64,000 nt of DNA, from NCBI GenBank assembly GCA_965153355.1, contig OZ231126.1:29574001-29638000 (forward strand), read 5' to 3'. The stretch comes from Flaccisagitta enflata. Its lineage: Eukaryota; Chaetognatha; Sagittoidea; Aphragmophora. The notes beneath the pieces were generated by a model. That model did no database searches. It worked only from the letters and a program-made list of their open reading frames with translations, and was not told where the DNA came from. Both the position numbers and the translations under genes were made by a program. Below are positions 13,001 through 23,666 of the stretch, in pieces. The first letter of the stretch is position 1; each line of letters opens with the position of its first letter.

Positions 13001-16000
13001 ATCTTTGAAAAGGTTGGTATTTGAGACTTTCAATATGTTGATTTGATCTCAATGAGGCCCCCACTTGTCTTCTCTAGTCCAAACATGATCTAATCTGATT
13101 TATTTTTTTTTTTTTTTTTATCTTCCTCTTTTTTTTTTCCTTTTTTTTTCTTTATTTTTTTCTCTTTTCTCTTTTTCTTTTTCTTTCTTTCTTCTTTTTC
13201 CTTACATCAAGGGCCTGGGCCCCCCTAGGGCCCGGGCCCCCCTTCTCAGAGGGGGTTGGACCCCCCTCTCGCCGGCCCTGCATCACAGTCAGCAACACGT
13301 AGCTCACTTTCGAAGTCTTGTTGGTGTGATTCTTGATTTTGTGGCCTTCATCTAGGATGATGTAGTCCCAAGTGAACTGACGGTTTTGACTGTCCGCTCC
13401 CAGTTCTTCCCAAGATGTTTGAACCGTGCCGTATGTCGTAATAAGGATGCCGCTACGCTGAATGCATTTATACATATGTACATGAGAGAAATTATTCAAC
13501 AGATTATCATTTCACGCCTTCTCGCTCGAAAATCGACGCGACACTTAAGGACATCACTGAGAAAGATTTGGTCTCTTAATCTCAATGCTATAATCTTTTC
13601 CTGGATCGCAATATTTCCAACAAATCTGCGCAAAAGAATAAACCACCTTCTGGACACGTCGCAGAGCGTTGAGCTTATCCCTTTTTGAATTGCCGTGATA
13701 GGTGTAAATGTCTAAGCCCGGCGACCATTTCTCGAATTCCTTTTGCCAGTTGGCGATCAACGACAAGGGCATCACGAGCAGAGCCGATTTCACCTGACAT
13801 GGTGAAAGAAATTTTTTAACAAAAGTATTTCCTTTTTGGGCAGCGGCCCCAAAGGGTTGATGTCCTGTAGGACACAGGGGGGGAGGGGAAATTTCGAGAC
13901 GTCTGTCCTTCCGTCCGTCCGTCGCCTCAAGTATGCATTCTTACCCTGCTTTCAAAAGCAACTGGAACCAGCAAAACTATTGTGTCTAAAGTATTCATAT
14001 TTAGAAATCCAGCTTGGATTTGTCTAAAAGCACATAACCTACCATTTGATCATGCAAAATTTTGAAGCAGTGGCTAAAGCAGTTAAGCTTCCACTTGATT
14101 TTGAAATTTGACGGAATTTGATGAAATTTTGCTTAAAAATTGTTTTTTCCAACCCATTTGCATCAATGAGAATTAGTTAGTTTTATCAACATTGAACTAA
14201 AATGACCAATTGGTCGTAATTGGGTAGTGATTGACCTCTGTGTTGCATCAGTTTTGATTTCCCTACAAATTTTAAAGAAATTTACGCCTTCTTTGACAAA
14301 AAAACCTGGTCAGATCTAAAACAAGGCCGGATACACGGCCAATCCGTAGTCGCTGCTGGTGGGCAGGGGCAATAATGCGAGTTGGCAGGGGCAGTATATG
14401 AGTGGGCGGGGGTTGTATAGACGCCAGGCAAGAGCGGCGATGGTCAGAAATCCGTTTTCCGTCGATTTCGCGTCATCAACATTTTTGCGTTCCACTCAGA
14501 CAGACAGACAGACCAAGGGACACACCCTCTTATAGAGTCGCTTAGGCAGCGACTAAAAAACAGATGAAAAATTGATTTTCCCATAAACAACCAGGCCTGT
14601 ATATTTCTTGAGTTTTCCCGGTGAAAATAAAAGGTCTGAAATGGGGAAGAAAATCAAAGGGAAGGAAAAAAATTTGGGGAAAATAGAACTTTTGACAGTA
14701 CTAAATCATATAACTCAATTAGTAAAACACAATTTAACACTATCTCTCCTTAACTACATAGTTTTATTGCTATATGGGGTAGATAATCCTAGATATAAAA
14801 AGATGACGCATGTGAAGAAAAATCAAAGGCAGGGGGGGGGAAAAAAATCAAAAGCGACTCAAGAATATACACCCCTGTAAACAACTCAAATTTGATTTTT
14901 TTCCTTAGTGATACATAGATCTAGATTAATATCTATATTTCAGGACCAATCTGGATATTTTCATCAGATTCATAAGGAAATAACAGTGTTTTAATGTTAT
15001 GGAACTCTAGTTATCAATTTTATTAGGAGCCTTTCATGGGGCTCACAACACTTTTACTCATAATTGTGTGGAAGCCAAACTGCTGAAGCTACTACAATGA
15101 AATTTTGCATGAACAAATGGTAGGTTATATGCTTTTAGACAAATCCAAGCTGGATTTCTAAATATAGATATTTTAGACACAATAAAGGTTTGGCTGGTTC
15201 CAGTTGCTTTTGAAAGCAGGGTAGGCTTAATTTTGGTCCTCTGAGCCCTCAAATCAGCCCTTTAAAACCTCAATTTAGCACTCTAGAGCTCAAATCAGCT
15301 CTCCAGACCTCATATCACCCCTCCGGACTTCAAATTCACCCTCCAAGCCTCAAATAAACTCGTCAGGCCTCAAATTTGTCCTCTAGGCCTCAAGCCTGCC
15401 CCCAAAACCTTTAATCTGCTCTTTCGGACCAAATTCTGTCATCCCGACTTCGAATCCACCTCAGAACGTCTTGAAATTCACCGTGTCCTACAGAACATCA
15501 GCCCTTCACTTGGATGACTCCAAGTTGGGGCATCGGGTACCGCTGACCATGTGCGATCCTTGGATGAATAGTTAATCAGTACCTCTCATTCATATTATTT
15601 CCTTTTTCATCATTTCCTTTGTCAATTTTCATTATTTTACGCATCACAGCCAATCAATCTTAGTGAACTACCGCTTATTCCTTATTACGTTATTAACTTG
15701 TTCAGTAACCGTCCCGATCCAAATTGTCATTAATTCAAAGTACAGGAATGTCTGACCTATTGATCAGTTAATCCTGAAGCCTTAAGAAGCCATGTATGAC
15801 ACTCGGTCGGTTCGTCGGTCGGTATGTCGGCCTGTCACACAGCTCAGTCGATAAACTATCCCGCGGTCGTTTGTGAAATTCAATGGATTTTACAAATACG
15901 TTGAACAACCTTTTCCATATCAAAGAGGCCGGCGAGGAAGCCGATGATTTGGATCGTCTTGCCGAGTCCCATGTCGTCGGCCAATATTCCGCCGGTTTGA

Positions 16001-19000
16001 CTCCTATGTAGCTTCCACAAGAACAAGATTCCCGCTTTCTGATGGTCGTAGAGTTTGTCATAGAGTCCTTTGTACAGTGAGAATCCTTTGCCCAATTCCA
16101 CCATGTCACCGTCATCCTCCTCTTCTTCCTCGCTAGAAGATTCTTTGTGGTATGAAAAGAAACCGATAATACAATGATCAACATTTAGGAAAGCTAAGGG
16201 GGTGTAGGGAAAAGCTGGCCTCATACATATCGTTCTTTTTTACTTAACCACTCTTTGGTATTTGTATACTAATAAATGTATTCGACCATCTAGAATCCGG
16301 GATTGAGACTTTCCGAGGCGTTTTGTTTCTGTAGAGGACTTGGGCGCGAACGACGAATACACTTTTTATTTTTTATAAGAACCTAGTTTATAACAACATC
16401 AAGCCTTGAAAATGCTCAAAAATTAATAACTTTGTAGTTATTTTATTAGTAGCTATCTCTATCTCTTTTGAAGGCTTCAGAAAAAAAATGACGTTCTTAT
16501 AAAAACAAGGCCAAGAGATGTCCAATAGATGCGTCCTCTTTTGACGTAAGATATTATCATATAAATTATGAAGATATGTCAAGGTGCACACGAAGGGGCA
16601 ATTTTCACGGTCAAATCATATTCTAGAAAAATAATAAAGTGATGAATTCACAATTTTTTAAAGAGAAATCATATTTTTAGTTAAAATTATTGATTCATTT
16701 GTATTGAGAATCATTTATGTGTTCAAAATTAGTTGGAAAAAAAAAGAAAAAAAACTTAAAAACAACAGTCCTCGACTGTAGTCTATTTGGTGTCCGACCG
16801 GCTACTCAGTCTGACCTGCTACAAGTCTGACCGCTACTCAGTCTGACCCGCTATCAGTCTCGACCCGGCTACTCAGTCCGACCTGGCTACTCAGCCCGAC
16901 CTGGCTACTCAGTCTGACCCGCTACTGTCTGACCCGGCTACTCAGTCTGACCTGCCACTCAGTCTGACCCGCCACCAGTCTGACCCGCTACTCAGTCTGA
17001 CCCGCACTCAGTCTGACCCGGCTACTCAGTCTGACCCGCTACTCAGTCTGACCCGGCTACTCAGTCTGACCCGGCCACTCAGTCTGACCCGGCTACTCAG
17101 TCTGACCCGGCTATCAGTCTGACCTGGCTACTCAGTCTGACCCGCTACTCAGTCTGACCTGCACCCAGTCTGACCCGGCTACTCAGTCTGACCTGCACTC
17201 AGTGACCTGCTACTCAGTCTGACCCACCAGTCTGACCAGCACTCAGCCCCACCACTCAGTCTCACCCGCTACTCAGTCTCACCCGCTCAGTCTCACCCGC
17301 TACTCAGTCTGACCCGGCTACTCAGTCTGACCTGGCTACTAGTCTGACCGGCACCAGTCTGACCCGGCTACCCAGTCTGACCTGCTACTCAGTCTGACCC
17401 GCCACTCAGTCTGACCCGCCACTCAGTCTGACCTGCTACTCAGTCTGACCTCTACTGTCTGACCTGCTACTCAGTCTGACCTGGCTACCAATGCATACTT
17501 GATGTCCATAGGCATACCTTGCAGCCCATGATGGCATACCTTGAAGTCCATGATGGCATTCCTTGAAATCCATGAAAGCATACCTTATAATCCAACAAAA
17601 AACAAAGATACATAACAAAAAATTTTTAACAAGATTTAAAAAAAAAAAAATCAAAAAACAAATTTTTCAAAAAAAAAAAATTTTCAAAAAATTTTTTTTT
17701 TCAAAAAAAAAAAAAAAAAATTTCGAAAAAAAAAATTCATAAGTCCAGGAAATAATGTTACTAGATACATCATAAATACCCTTCTATTTTCTTAACCAAT
17801 ACTCAGAATTTACTGAAATCTTGCAGGGGAGCTTTAATTGATGCAATGAACCGTCACAACAAGTTTGAACAACATTGGTGAACCTTTACTACCCTTCCCC
17901 TATGTAAATTGCACAAGTCTAGGAATTAATATTACTAGCAAAATACCCTAATATCTTCTAAACCAATACTCAGAATTATCTGAAATCTTGCAGGGGAGCT
18001 TAAATTACTACAATGAACTTCCCAAACAAGTTTAAACAACATTGGTAAACCTTTACTACCCTTCCCCTATGTAATTTGCACAAGTCCAGGAATTAATATT
18101 ACTAGAAATATAATAGGCAAAGGGTATTAAATATCTATGAATGTTGTTGAAAGTTGGTACACAGGTTAGTAATGCCCTAAAAACAACACTGACCAAGTTT
18201 CATCAACATCTGAGTTGTGGTTCTCTTTTGGGGTTGACACGACGAACAACGACTACCACACGATCAATGTTGTTATAGTCTCGATTTAAACTGATCGTCA
18301 AGGACAAAAAGAAAATTAATCTCCATTCTTTGACCGTGAAAATTTAATCTGTCTGAATGCATAAATTTGCATTTCTAAAAACATGGCCCTGTTCTAAAGA
18401 CATATAAGAAAGGGGCCATGTTCTTAAAAATGTAAATTTTACTTTCAGAGAGAGATTAAGAATTTCACGCGAACCGATTTTCCAAATTTGCTGTTCCTGT
18501 GCAGTGCAACATATAAAGATATTAAGATATAAAAATATGATAATATAAAGATTCAGAGATAAAGAGGAAAATATAAACTGATTCCTCTCCCCCCACGCCT
18601 CCCCACCCCTCCCCCAACGTCTCCCCACGCCTCCCCCCTCCCCTCCCCCTCCCCCCACGCCTCCCCACCCCTCCCCCCACGCCTCCCCACCCCTCCCCCC
18701 CACGCCAATGGAGCTTTTCCATTATGCGTCCTTAATATAACAGTTTCTCTCAATCCCGGATACACGCACTAGATGATAGCCATGATTAGCCATGTCTTAT
18801 TTTCTATTTTTTTTTCCTTTTCCGCCGAATCCGTTTCCCAACGCGAAGTCACGCTGCAACTGCAACTATCAATAGTTGGAAAAACGCCCAGAGCACCACC
18901 TAATCAAGTAATACCTTTATCGGCCAAGTAGGCCCGATATTTCGCAATTCTCCTTTCGATTTTGTCTGAGTTGAAAATTTCGTAGGCTCTTTCCAGCTTG

Positions 19001-21193
19001 ACCAAAGCTCCTTTGATTTCTCCATCTTGGACCAAAGCTTTCGATTTTTCCAACAGTTTCGTGTATCTTTTCTGTCTTTCTTCGGGCAAATCCGAAAAGT
19101 CAAGCACAGTTTCTGGACGATTATTCTGAAAAAAAAAGTTCCTTATATCAAAACCGAGAAGAAATAACTTGGTCACTGAATAACTTGTGCATGTGGCGGG
19201 GGTGGCAAGGAGGATGGCCGGGTTACTAACGCATATTCAGCCTTAATTTGCTAAGTAGCATATTCAGCCTTAATTATTGAACAAAAGTACTTTCAAAACA
19301 ATACTTTTTGCCAAAAAAAGGAAGAAAAAAAAGAAAAGAAACTCATCCATGTTTGTCACTTCTTTTAGGTATACATACAGGAATATATAACTTGCATAAC
19401 ATCTGTCTGGATTATATTGTGCCAGTAGAGCTACAGCTTTAGATGCCTCACTACTGCTGGTGAGGAACCATATGTCCCTAATATTAAATATAAGATGTAG
19501 TTCCTTGTGTACTTTACATGGTTTTAACACATTTTACACGGTTTTGTCCCATTTTGGTTGCTTCTTTTTAGACTTTTTCACCACTTGACCTAGCAACGCC
19601 AGGGTATAAATTTTTCTGTGGCTATTGTTGGAATTTTGAAAGGGTTCGCCTTCGGATTCAAATCAATCGAAATAAAACGAATTAAAAAACTTCCCATAGG
19701 CGTTTTAGCCGTGAAATCCGCATCTGAAAATCTATCTAATAATAGGTTATATTAAGTATCTAAAGTGGTTTAAGTTTTTCTGGTAATTTTACATTGATTT
19801 GCATGAGGAGGGTGATTTCAGGAGAAACCAACCAAATCATAAAACCCTTAAATCATAGATTTTGCTTATTTTTGGTGTACAGGTGTGCCCTGGGAAATTA
19901 TTTACAGATCCTGAATCTTTTCGTTTTACGACCAATATTTTAGATTTTACAGCAGTTTGAAATTTTGGAAATTTTAAGAAATTTTGGGAATTTTGCAATG
20001 TTTGAAAGGTCATAACTCCAATAGTATTTTTAGGAAAGAGGTGATCTTGATATCAATCTACTAGGTTTAACCCAGAGAATCTAAGAAGCAAAAATTTTTT
20101 TGAAAAAGTTGATATGATAGTTTTTTTGCCTATGCGGGGCCATTTTGGGTACCCCTAGGTACCTAGTACGATGAAATTTGGTAATAAAATATTTGGAAAA
20201 AATTCTTTAATGTTTTTTGATTCATATCCAAGAGAAAAAAAATGGCCCTTTTTCTTAAAGATACTGAAATAAGGGGTCAAAGTCGAGTCCTTTGGATCCT
20301 GGCTCCTGATTGGTCAGCGATTGGTTCAAACAGCCAATCAGGAGCCAAGATTCAAAGGAGTCAACTTTGATCCATTCAGTATCTTTGAGAAAAAGGGCCA
20401 TTTTTTTTCTTTTGGATATGAATCAAAAAACATTTTAGAATTTTTTCCAAATGTTTTTTTACCAAATTTCATCGTACTAGGTACCTAGGGGTACCCAAAA
20501 TGGCCCCGCATAGGCAAAAAAACTATCATATCAACTTTTTTCAAAAAATTTTTTCGCTCCAATAGATTCTCTGGGTTTAACCTAGTAGATTAATACCAAG
20601 ATCACCTCTTTTCTAAAAATACTATTAGAGTTATGACCTTTCAAAATTTCCTAAAAATTCCAAAATTTCAAATGGCCGTAAAATCTAAAATATTGGTCGT
20701 AAAACAAAAAGATTCAGGATCTGTTAATAACTTCCCAGGATTCACCTGTACACCAAAAATAAGCAAATTCTATGATTTGAGGGTTTTATGATTTGGTTGG
20801 TTTCTCCTGAAATTACCCAGGAATGTTTCATGTTTTTGATCTTATTCGATTTTGTCTGAAGCAATAAAGGCAACATTCATAAGCAAAAATGAGAATTTTT
20901 TCGAGCTCGTGAAAAAATCGTGTATCCTGCCAGATATTATGTATAAAAGTATAGACATACACGCAAATATCTAAGGAGTTATATGACATGTGCAACAATA
21001 TGTAACCCACATATTTACAAAGAAAATTTTCTGCAAAGAGAAGCAAAAAGCAAAATGAGTCAATGAAATACACAAACCCACAAACCTCATTGGTTTTCAC
21101 CGCGAATGGCTCCCGTCCAGAATTGAGACCGGCCTTTAGAGAGTTGTTGACATTCTCCTTATCCTCTTCAGCGTCAAAGAGAGAGTTATTCAT
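2221..21193 (-). CDS. ERCC6L: ERCC6L/PICH-like SNF2 DNA translocase, N-terminal 507 residues (partial)
   Basis: Ten exons chain with matching phases: 21193-21086, 19125-18915, 16142-15910, 13793-13647, 13457-13308, 11840-11739, 8991-8867, 8283-8186, 7422-7313 and 2458-2221 (1522 nt). All have GT donors and AG acceptors. The start MNNSLFDAEEDKEN begins at 21193. Residues ~37-106 form an acidic, helical TPR-like segment as in PICH. Motif I is GGILADDMGLGKT (DDMGLGKT at 162-169), motif II DEGH at 269-272 and motif III LTGTP at 296-300. TFKMEYENPI, SLLRRTKEE and ICDHPRLL are strongly PICH-like. In known biology PICH binds ultrafine anaphase DNA bridges and translocates on stretched DNA. The Helicase_C lobe and C-terminus are absent; exon 10 ends in phase 1 at GTATTT and the gene must continue beyond base 1. 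Its introns are filled with mobile elements. CSB/ERCC6-type is the alternative, but the N-terminal segment favours ERCC6L. Confidence 0.93.
2664..2758 (+). repeat. GA-rich tract
   Basis: Imperfect AGAGA/GAAA sequence immediately before the SINE array. Confidence 0.7.
2752..3832 (-). mobile_element. Tandem array of a tRNA-derived SINE, ~298-bp unit
   Basis: About 3.6 head-to-tail units start near 2752, 3053, 3351 and 3650. On the minus strand each holds a Pol III box A-like TGGTCTAGTGGTTAGAATAC and a box B GGTTCGAATCC (first unit 2872-2882), so the head is tRNA-like. Units differ by scattered substitutions; the fourth has a damaged box B (GATTTGAACC). The array lies in the ERCC6L intron between 2459 and 7312. 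No intact tRNA cloverleaf is formed. Confidence 0.85.
3836..4312 (+). repeat. Purine-rich tract with 17-bp minisatellite
   Basis: GAGA/AGAAG sequence carrying about nine copies of a 17-bp unit (GAGAGCAACAGAGAAAA) between about 4090 and 4240. Translations in every frame are low-complexity and not protein-like. Confidence 0.85.
4852..4887. repeat. Perfect 15-bp stem hairpin
   Basis: TTTGAAAAAAGCCAC at 4852-4866 pairs exactly with GTGGCTTTTTTCAAA at 4873-4887 around a 6-base loop. It sits in about 1.6 kb (4320-5950) of AT-rich ERCC6L intron with no gene. Related pieces occur near 4830 and 6580. Confidence 0.75.
5959..6097. mobile_element. Hairpin MITE, AACATGGCCC family, copy 1
   Basis: Terminal inverted repeat GGGAAAATCCTAAAACT pairs with AGTCTTAGAATTTTCCCC. 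The core inverted pair is GCATTTTTAAAAACATGGCC and GGCCATGTTTTTGAAAATGC. Two related copies lie at 18335-18469 and 38213-38361. Confidence 0.75.
6355..6553 (+). mobile_element. Complete hairpin-ended (HINE-like) element
   Basis: Body starts AACAAGGCCGCACACACAGC, then AGTCGCGTGCA (6381-6391), an A-rich stretch, a CGAC/CGGAC tetranucleotide run, AAAGCGGG, and the terminal hairpin GTCGCGTGCACGCGAC followed by TAAAAA. The upstream site is exactly complementary over 11 bases to TGCACGCGACT at 6538-6548. This layout (subterminal inverted repeat, GTCY microsatellite, 3' hairpin) is that of Helentron-associated elements; the classification is inferred. Confidence 0.8.
6640..7260. other. GTCATC-rich low complexity and unassigned intron
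   Basis: 6690-6870 is a degenerate (GTCATC)n tract giving an Ile/Val-rich translation that is not gene-like. The rest to 7260 is AT-rich intron, ending in a G-rich run (GGCCGGGGGGGGAGGG) next to the ERCC6L exon at 7313. Confidence 0.6.
8323..8586. mobile_element. Hairpin-ended element variant with 10-bp repeats
   Basis: AGTCGCGTGCACGTGAC at the left and GTCACGCACGCGACT at the right are inverted. Between them are a TCCGTCCATCGG run and a degenerate ~10-bp repeat (AGTCATTTTA/AGTCATTCTA). It fills nearly half of the short ERCC6L intron 8866-8284. Confidence 0.65.
9236..9340 (-). mobile_element. tRNA-derived SINE head or tRNA pseudogene
   Basis: The minus strand reads TAGCTCTGTCGGTAAGGTGC (box A-like), then GGTTCAAGTCC (box B) about 45 bases later, consistent with a long-variable-arm tRNA ancestor. 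The expected acceptor arm does not pair, so it is not called a functional tRNA. Confidence 0.55.
9355..11000. repeat. Cluster of AGATGCG-hairpin elements with (ATC)n tracts
   Basis: The hairpin GATGCGTCCTCGCATC occurs at about 9362 and 10292, with decayed forms near 10770 and 10888. Each is followed by GGCCATGTCC and a GTCGGTTGGTT run. Long (ATC)n-type tracts occupy 9875-10270, 10395-10545 and 10600-10760. The layout resembles the GTCGCG elements with a different hairpin stem. The Asp/Ile-rich translations are low complexity. Confidence 0.7.
12095..12270 (-). mobile_element. Hairpin-ended element nested in the hAT-like element
   Basis: Minus orientation: hairpin AGTTGCATGCTATGCGACT at the left, TTTGTCGGTCCG run, then TGCTCCTGCCCAAATGATC and TGCCCACTTGCGACTGGGG. 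Confidence 0.65.
12345..12885. repeat. ~145-bp tandem repeat
   Basis: Four imperfect copies contain AAATCAAAATCAATGTGCCT followed by CAATCTGAACGGGGGGTCTG-like and GTCAGCCCTTCTGA segments, near 12357, 12510, 12650 and 12795. Confidence 0.7.
13838..15566 (-). mobile_element. Minisatellite-carrying element, copy 1 (1.7 kb)
   Basis: Left end GGGCAGCGGCCCCAAAGGG then GATGTCCTGTAGGACACAGG; right part has GTGTCCTACAGAACATCAGC and the head ATCGGGTACCGCTGACCAT. A degenerate ~20-bp minisatellite (CCTCAAATCAGCCCTCCAGG type) lies at 15230-15480. Inside, 13935-14080 and 15065-15225 form a long imperfect inverted pair (for example AAGCAACTGGAACCAGC against GCTGGTTCCAGTTGCTT). A hairpin-ended element is nested at 14321-14558. 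The element occupies the ERCC6L intron between 15909 and 13794. Confidence 0.7.
14321..14558 (+). mobile_element. Hairpin-ended element, GTCGCTGC variant
   Basis: Body ACAAGGCCGGATACACGGCC with AGTCGCTGC at 14348-14356; the tail hairpin GTCGCTTAGGCAGCGAC includes GCAGCGACT at 14546-14554, exactly complementary over 9 bases. A GACA run and TATAGAG precede the hairpin; TAAAAA follows. Confidence 0.75.
16775..17490. repeat. 18-bp minisatellite
   Basis: About 40 copies of an 18-bp unit close to CTACTCAGTCTGACCCGG with 1-4 base deletions between copies. It lies in the ERCC6L intron 18914-16143. Confidence 0.9.
17500..17597. repeat. 22-bp minisatellite
   Basis: Four units of a GCATACCTTGAAGTCCATGA-type repeat follow directly after the 18-bp array. 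The next ~130 bases are A and T homopolymers. Confidence 0.75.
17745..18115. repeat. ~185-bp direct duplication
   Basis: Two tandem copies share CAGGAATTAATATTACTAG-like starts, AACCAATACTCAGAATT and TACTACCCTTCCCCTATGTA. Confidence 0.75.
18335..18469. mobile_element. Hairpin MITE, AACATGGCCC family, copy 2
   Basis: Ends CGTGAAAATTTAATCT and AGATTAAGAATTTCACG are inverted; the core pairs GCATTTCTAAAAACATGGCC with GGCCATGTTCTTAAAAATG. Confidence 0.7.
18578..18712. repeat. C-rich minisatellite
   Basis: Repeated CCCCACGCCTCCCCACCCCT-type units. The Gly-rich minus-strand translations are low complexity. Confidence 0.8.
19810..20818. mobile_element. 1009-bp foldback element with 4-bp target duplication
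   Basis: Two arms of about 490 bp are inverted copies around ~20325. Ends read GGGTGATTTCAGGAG and CTCCTGAAATTACCC. AGGA flanks both sides (19806-19809 and 20819-20822). The flanks (GCATG on the left, ATGTTT on the right) continue an older repeat whose uninterrupted version, GCATGGGCAATGTTT, is present near 56,497 and, inverted, near 50,027. No transposase is visible. It lies in ERCC6L intron 1. Confidence 0.8.
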
Positions 21194-21417
21194 TTTAGTC
21201 CGTAATTTTCTACATCGGTATGGGCCATGGGATCTAACACTAACAAATTAACCGGGGATGAAAGCACTTCCCGATGTTGAGAATCGACTAGATGACTGGC
21301 AGACCGCGGTAACAGCGTAGTGACGTGAGTGAAGACAGGACATGCATGGTAGATAACTTAAATCCTGGATTGGGATGTAAATTTTTGGCTGTTGAGAGAA
21401 AAAAGGTCGGAACTTAC

Positions 21418-21585
21418 ACATTTTCGTATGTCTGCCCCCATGTCTATGGCAATATTTTCCCGATGCAATGATTAAAGTTAACAACTTCTTCCAAAGACTT
21501 TCCGTTCTCTTACAACGTGCCAACGCAAGACATATAGCGGCCAGAGCGCCTGCGCTGCCGCCTCCCCATGTCTTAGGATCGTAAT
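21418..21585 (-). CDS. Candidate exon, unrecognised
   Basis: A minus-strand open stretch reads YDPKTWGGGSAGALAAICLA and later RHGGRHTKM, ending at a good donor (T then GTAAGT at 21417). It has a hydrophobic Ala/Leu segment and is GC-richer than its surroundings. No clean acceptor was found and no family recognised. It lies 225 bases upstream of the ERCC6L start on the same strand, so it could be an upstream exon of another gene or chance. Confidence 0.25.
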
Positions 21586-22621
21586 TCTCTCCCCCCCCTC
21601 CCTTAATTGTCTCTGTGATAAATTTTGAATTTTATTTCATCAGAGAAAAACAGTTGTACATTCTTGGAAAGTAACAAAGAAGTGGTACCCAGTTAAAACA
21701 CTCAAACTTTATGTCATTAAAAACTATTCTTCCCTAGCCTTTGGAAAGATTAAATATTTGCGCAAATTAATGCCGAGACATTTTCTACACTTCTGAAACA
21801 AAGTATACGTTAAAAAGGAAAAGGATTTAACCTCAAAAATGGGGCTAAAAATAGCTAAAGACTTACGACAGAAAAAGCGAGATGTTTGTCAGTTTTAAAA
21901 GTTTAAAAGATTTATTTTGATGGCTCGCCTTTTTCTTTTGCAATACACTTTTTTTTTTTTATAAGAACGTCATTTTTTGAGCAAGCCTTCAATGTTCTTA
22001 AATTTTCAGCAGTTTCAAGGCTTGAACGTTCTTAAATTGTTCTTAATTCAAACGCACTTTTTAGCCCTCAATTAAGAACGTTCTTAATTAGTTTTAAGTT
22101 GGTCATTAAGGAGAAAATGAGGGAAAATGTCAATGAAACAATAAAGAAGTAGATTTAAACATTTTAAATGAATTAAGATCAATGAAAGTAGAAAAATATA
22201 TGCTATATAAAGTGAGACATGATTTGCTGAACAGAAAAGATATGGAGTCTGTCCATTTACAAAGAACAATTGATTAAAAAAAAACAGAAAAAAAAATGTT
22301 CTTAGATTTTTAAGATTTCAAGCCCAATGTTCTTAATTTTTTCAAGAAATGAAGCCTTCCAATGTTTTTAGCATGTTCTTAAATATTTGACGATTTGAAG
22401 CCTAACGTTCTTATAAACTTGGTTCTTATAAAAAAAAATAAGTGTATCAGTCTCCGTTTATTGTTAAAATGCCTGTTTTCTTCTTTTTTGCAGAAAAAAA
22501 AACTTCTTTCTTCTGAAAACAAAGGGGAGAGCATGGCAAACAAAATCAGTAACAGACGAGATTGCATCAGCATAAGAAAGTAACAGCATTTTTTTTTGCA
22601 TACAACGATAAAAATCATCAC

Positions 22622-22713
22622 CAATGGCGGCACTGTAACGGGGTCGCATCCGGAACTTCCTCTCCTAAAATCTCGGCGAATCCTTGCGATCCCGATTGAT
22701 CAAAATTTCCCAT
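22622..22713 (-). CDS. Candidate first exon, unrecognised
   Basis: ATG at 22713 gives MGNFDQSGSQGFAEILGEEV and ends CRH before a GTGATG donor (22621). It is GC-rich in an AT-rich setting. The phase (2) does not match the obvious acceptors before 21585, so no gene model was built. Confidence 0.25.
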
Positions 22714-22981
22714 GGTCATCTAGATTACCTTAATACCGTTGTCGACCGTTGCAAACGTCCGTCACGCGCAAACAGAAGTTCTCGGACGCCGTGCCGGGCA
22801 CGCACGAGTTTCGCGGGAAACGGTTTAAACTTTAAATTGCTTTTTGTTCGGAGATGTTGAAAGCCTTCTTTCCTAGATGACAGAAAATGCCGGCAAGGAA
22901 ATCTAAGAAAAACAAAAGACTTCCTTGAAAGCAACATTGATAATGGTCTATGTTATCGAGTTTTTTACAGTCAGGTCATTC

Positions 22982-23060
22982 CAGCGGCGTAGGAGAAGGG
23001 ACTTCAGGGACTTCAATTGAAGTCCCTGCTGTCGGGACACTAAAGTTGTCGGGACACTGA
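22982..23060. mobile_element. Small inverted-repeat element
   Basis: Contains the perfect palindrome GGGACTTCAATTGAAGTCCC (23007-23026), GCGGCGTAGGAGAAGG and GTCGGGACACTAAAGTTGTC. A reversed relative lies at about 27536-27610 (GGGACACTAAATTTGTCGG to ACTCTCCTACGCCGC). Confidence 0.55.
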
Positions 23061-23357
23061 ATTTTCCAAAAGAAATAAGGAAGAAAGGAAGAAAAGAGGG
23101 GAAAGAAAGAAAAAAAAAAACAGGGAGAGGGAATGAAAGTGAAGTAAAGAAAGGAAGGAAAGGGAAACTTTTCTGAAAAGGAATCAAGAAGACAAAAAAT
23201 GAGTCAAACGGTGAAACCCTACCAACTCATTGACATAGTAAAAGTCCGTCATGTGGTCTCAGTCTGCAATCCCAAGGGGAACGCCCCTGGCATTGCCATA
23301 AGCAATAGTAACAATGTTTTTTTTTTTGTAACACCAAAATTGAATTAGAACAAAGTA

Positions 23358-23538
23358 CAGTGGAACCCCGCAATAACAGCCCCGCTTTAAAAGGTTCCCC
23401 ATCAATAAAGGTCAACATTTTGAGGTCCCAAATGAATGTATTTAATGTGATTTCACCTCTTTTTAAAGGTTATCCTGAGATAAAGGTGAAAAATCCTCAG
23501 TCCCAATGCAATGGGACCGATGAGGCGGGGTCCTACTG
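23358..23538. mobile_element. pogo/Tigger-like MITE, 181 bp
   Basis: Ends CAGTGGAACCCCGC and GCGGGGTCCTACTG are inverted (12 of 14) and bounded by TA on both sides (23356-23357 and 23539-23540), as for Tc1/mariner-pogo insertions. No coding capacity. Confidence 0.75.
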
Positions 23539-23583
23539 TAGTGAGCAAATGGAGAAAAAAAAACCAAACAGAAGAACTATAAT

Positions 23584-23587
<4 letters not shown>

Positions 23588-23661
<74 letters not shown>
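23588..23661 (+). repeat. (GA)n microsatellite
   Basis: About 37 uninterrupted AG units. Confidence 0.95.

Positions 23662-23666
<5 letters not shown>

Larger units (their letters stand above)
11939..13280. mobile_element. hAT-like non-autonomous element, 1342 bp
   Basis: Ends are GCAGGGACGGCGAGAG (left) and CTCTCGCCGGCCCTG (right), a ~15-bp inverted pair starting CAGGG as in many hAT elements. It is bounded by CATCACTG (11931-11938) and CATCACAG (13281-13288), an 8-bp duplication with one mismatch. Inside are C-rich tracts, a hairpin-ended element and a ~145-bp tandem repeat; no transposase is visible. It sits in the ERCC6L intron between 13307 and 11841. Confidence 0.7.

Noticed and set aside
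16775-17490. CRISPR-like regular repeat
   Set aside because: Units are contiguous 18-mers without unique spacers, in an animal intron.
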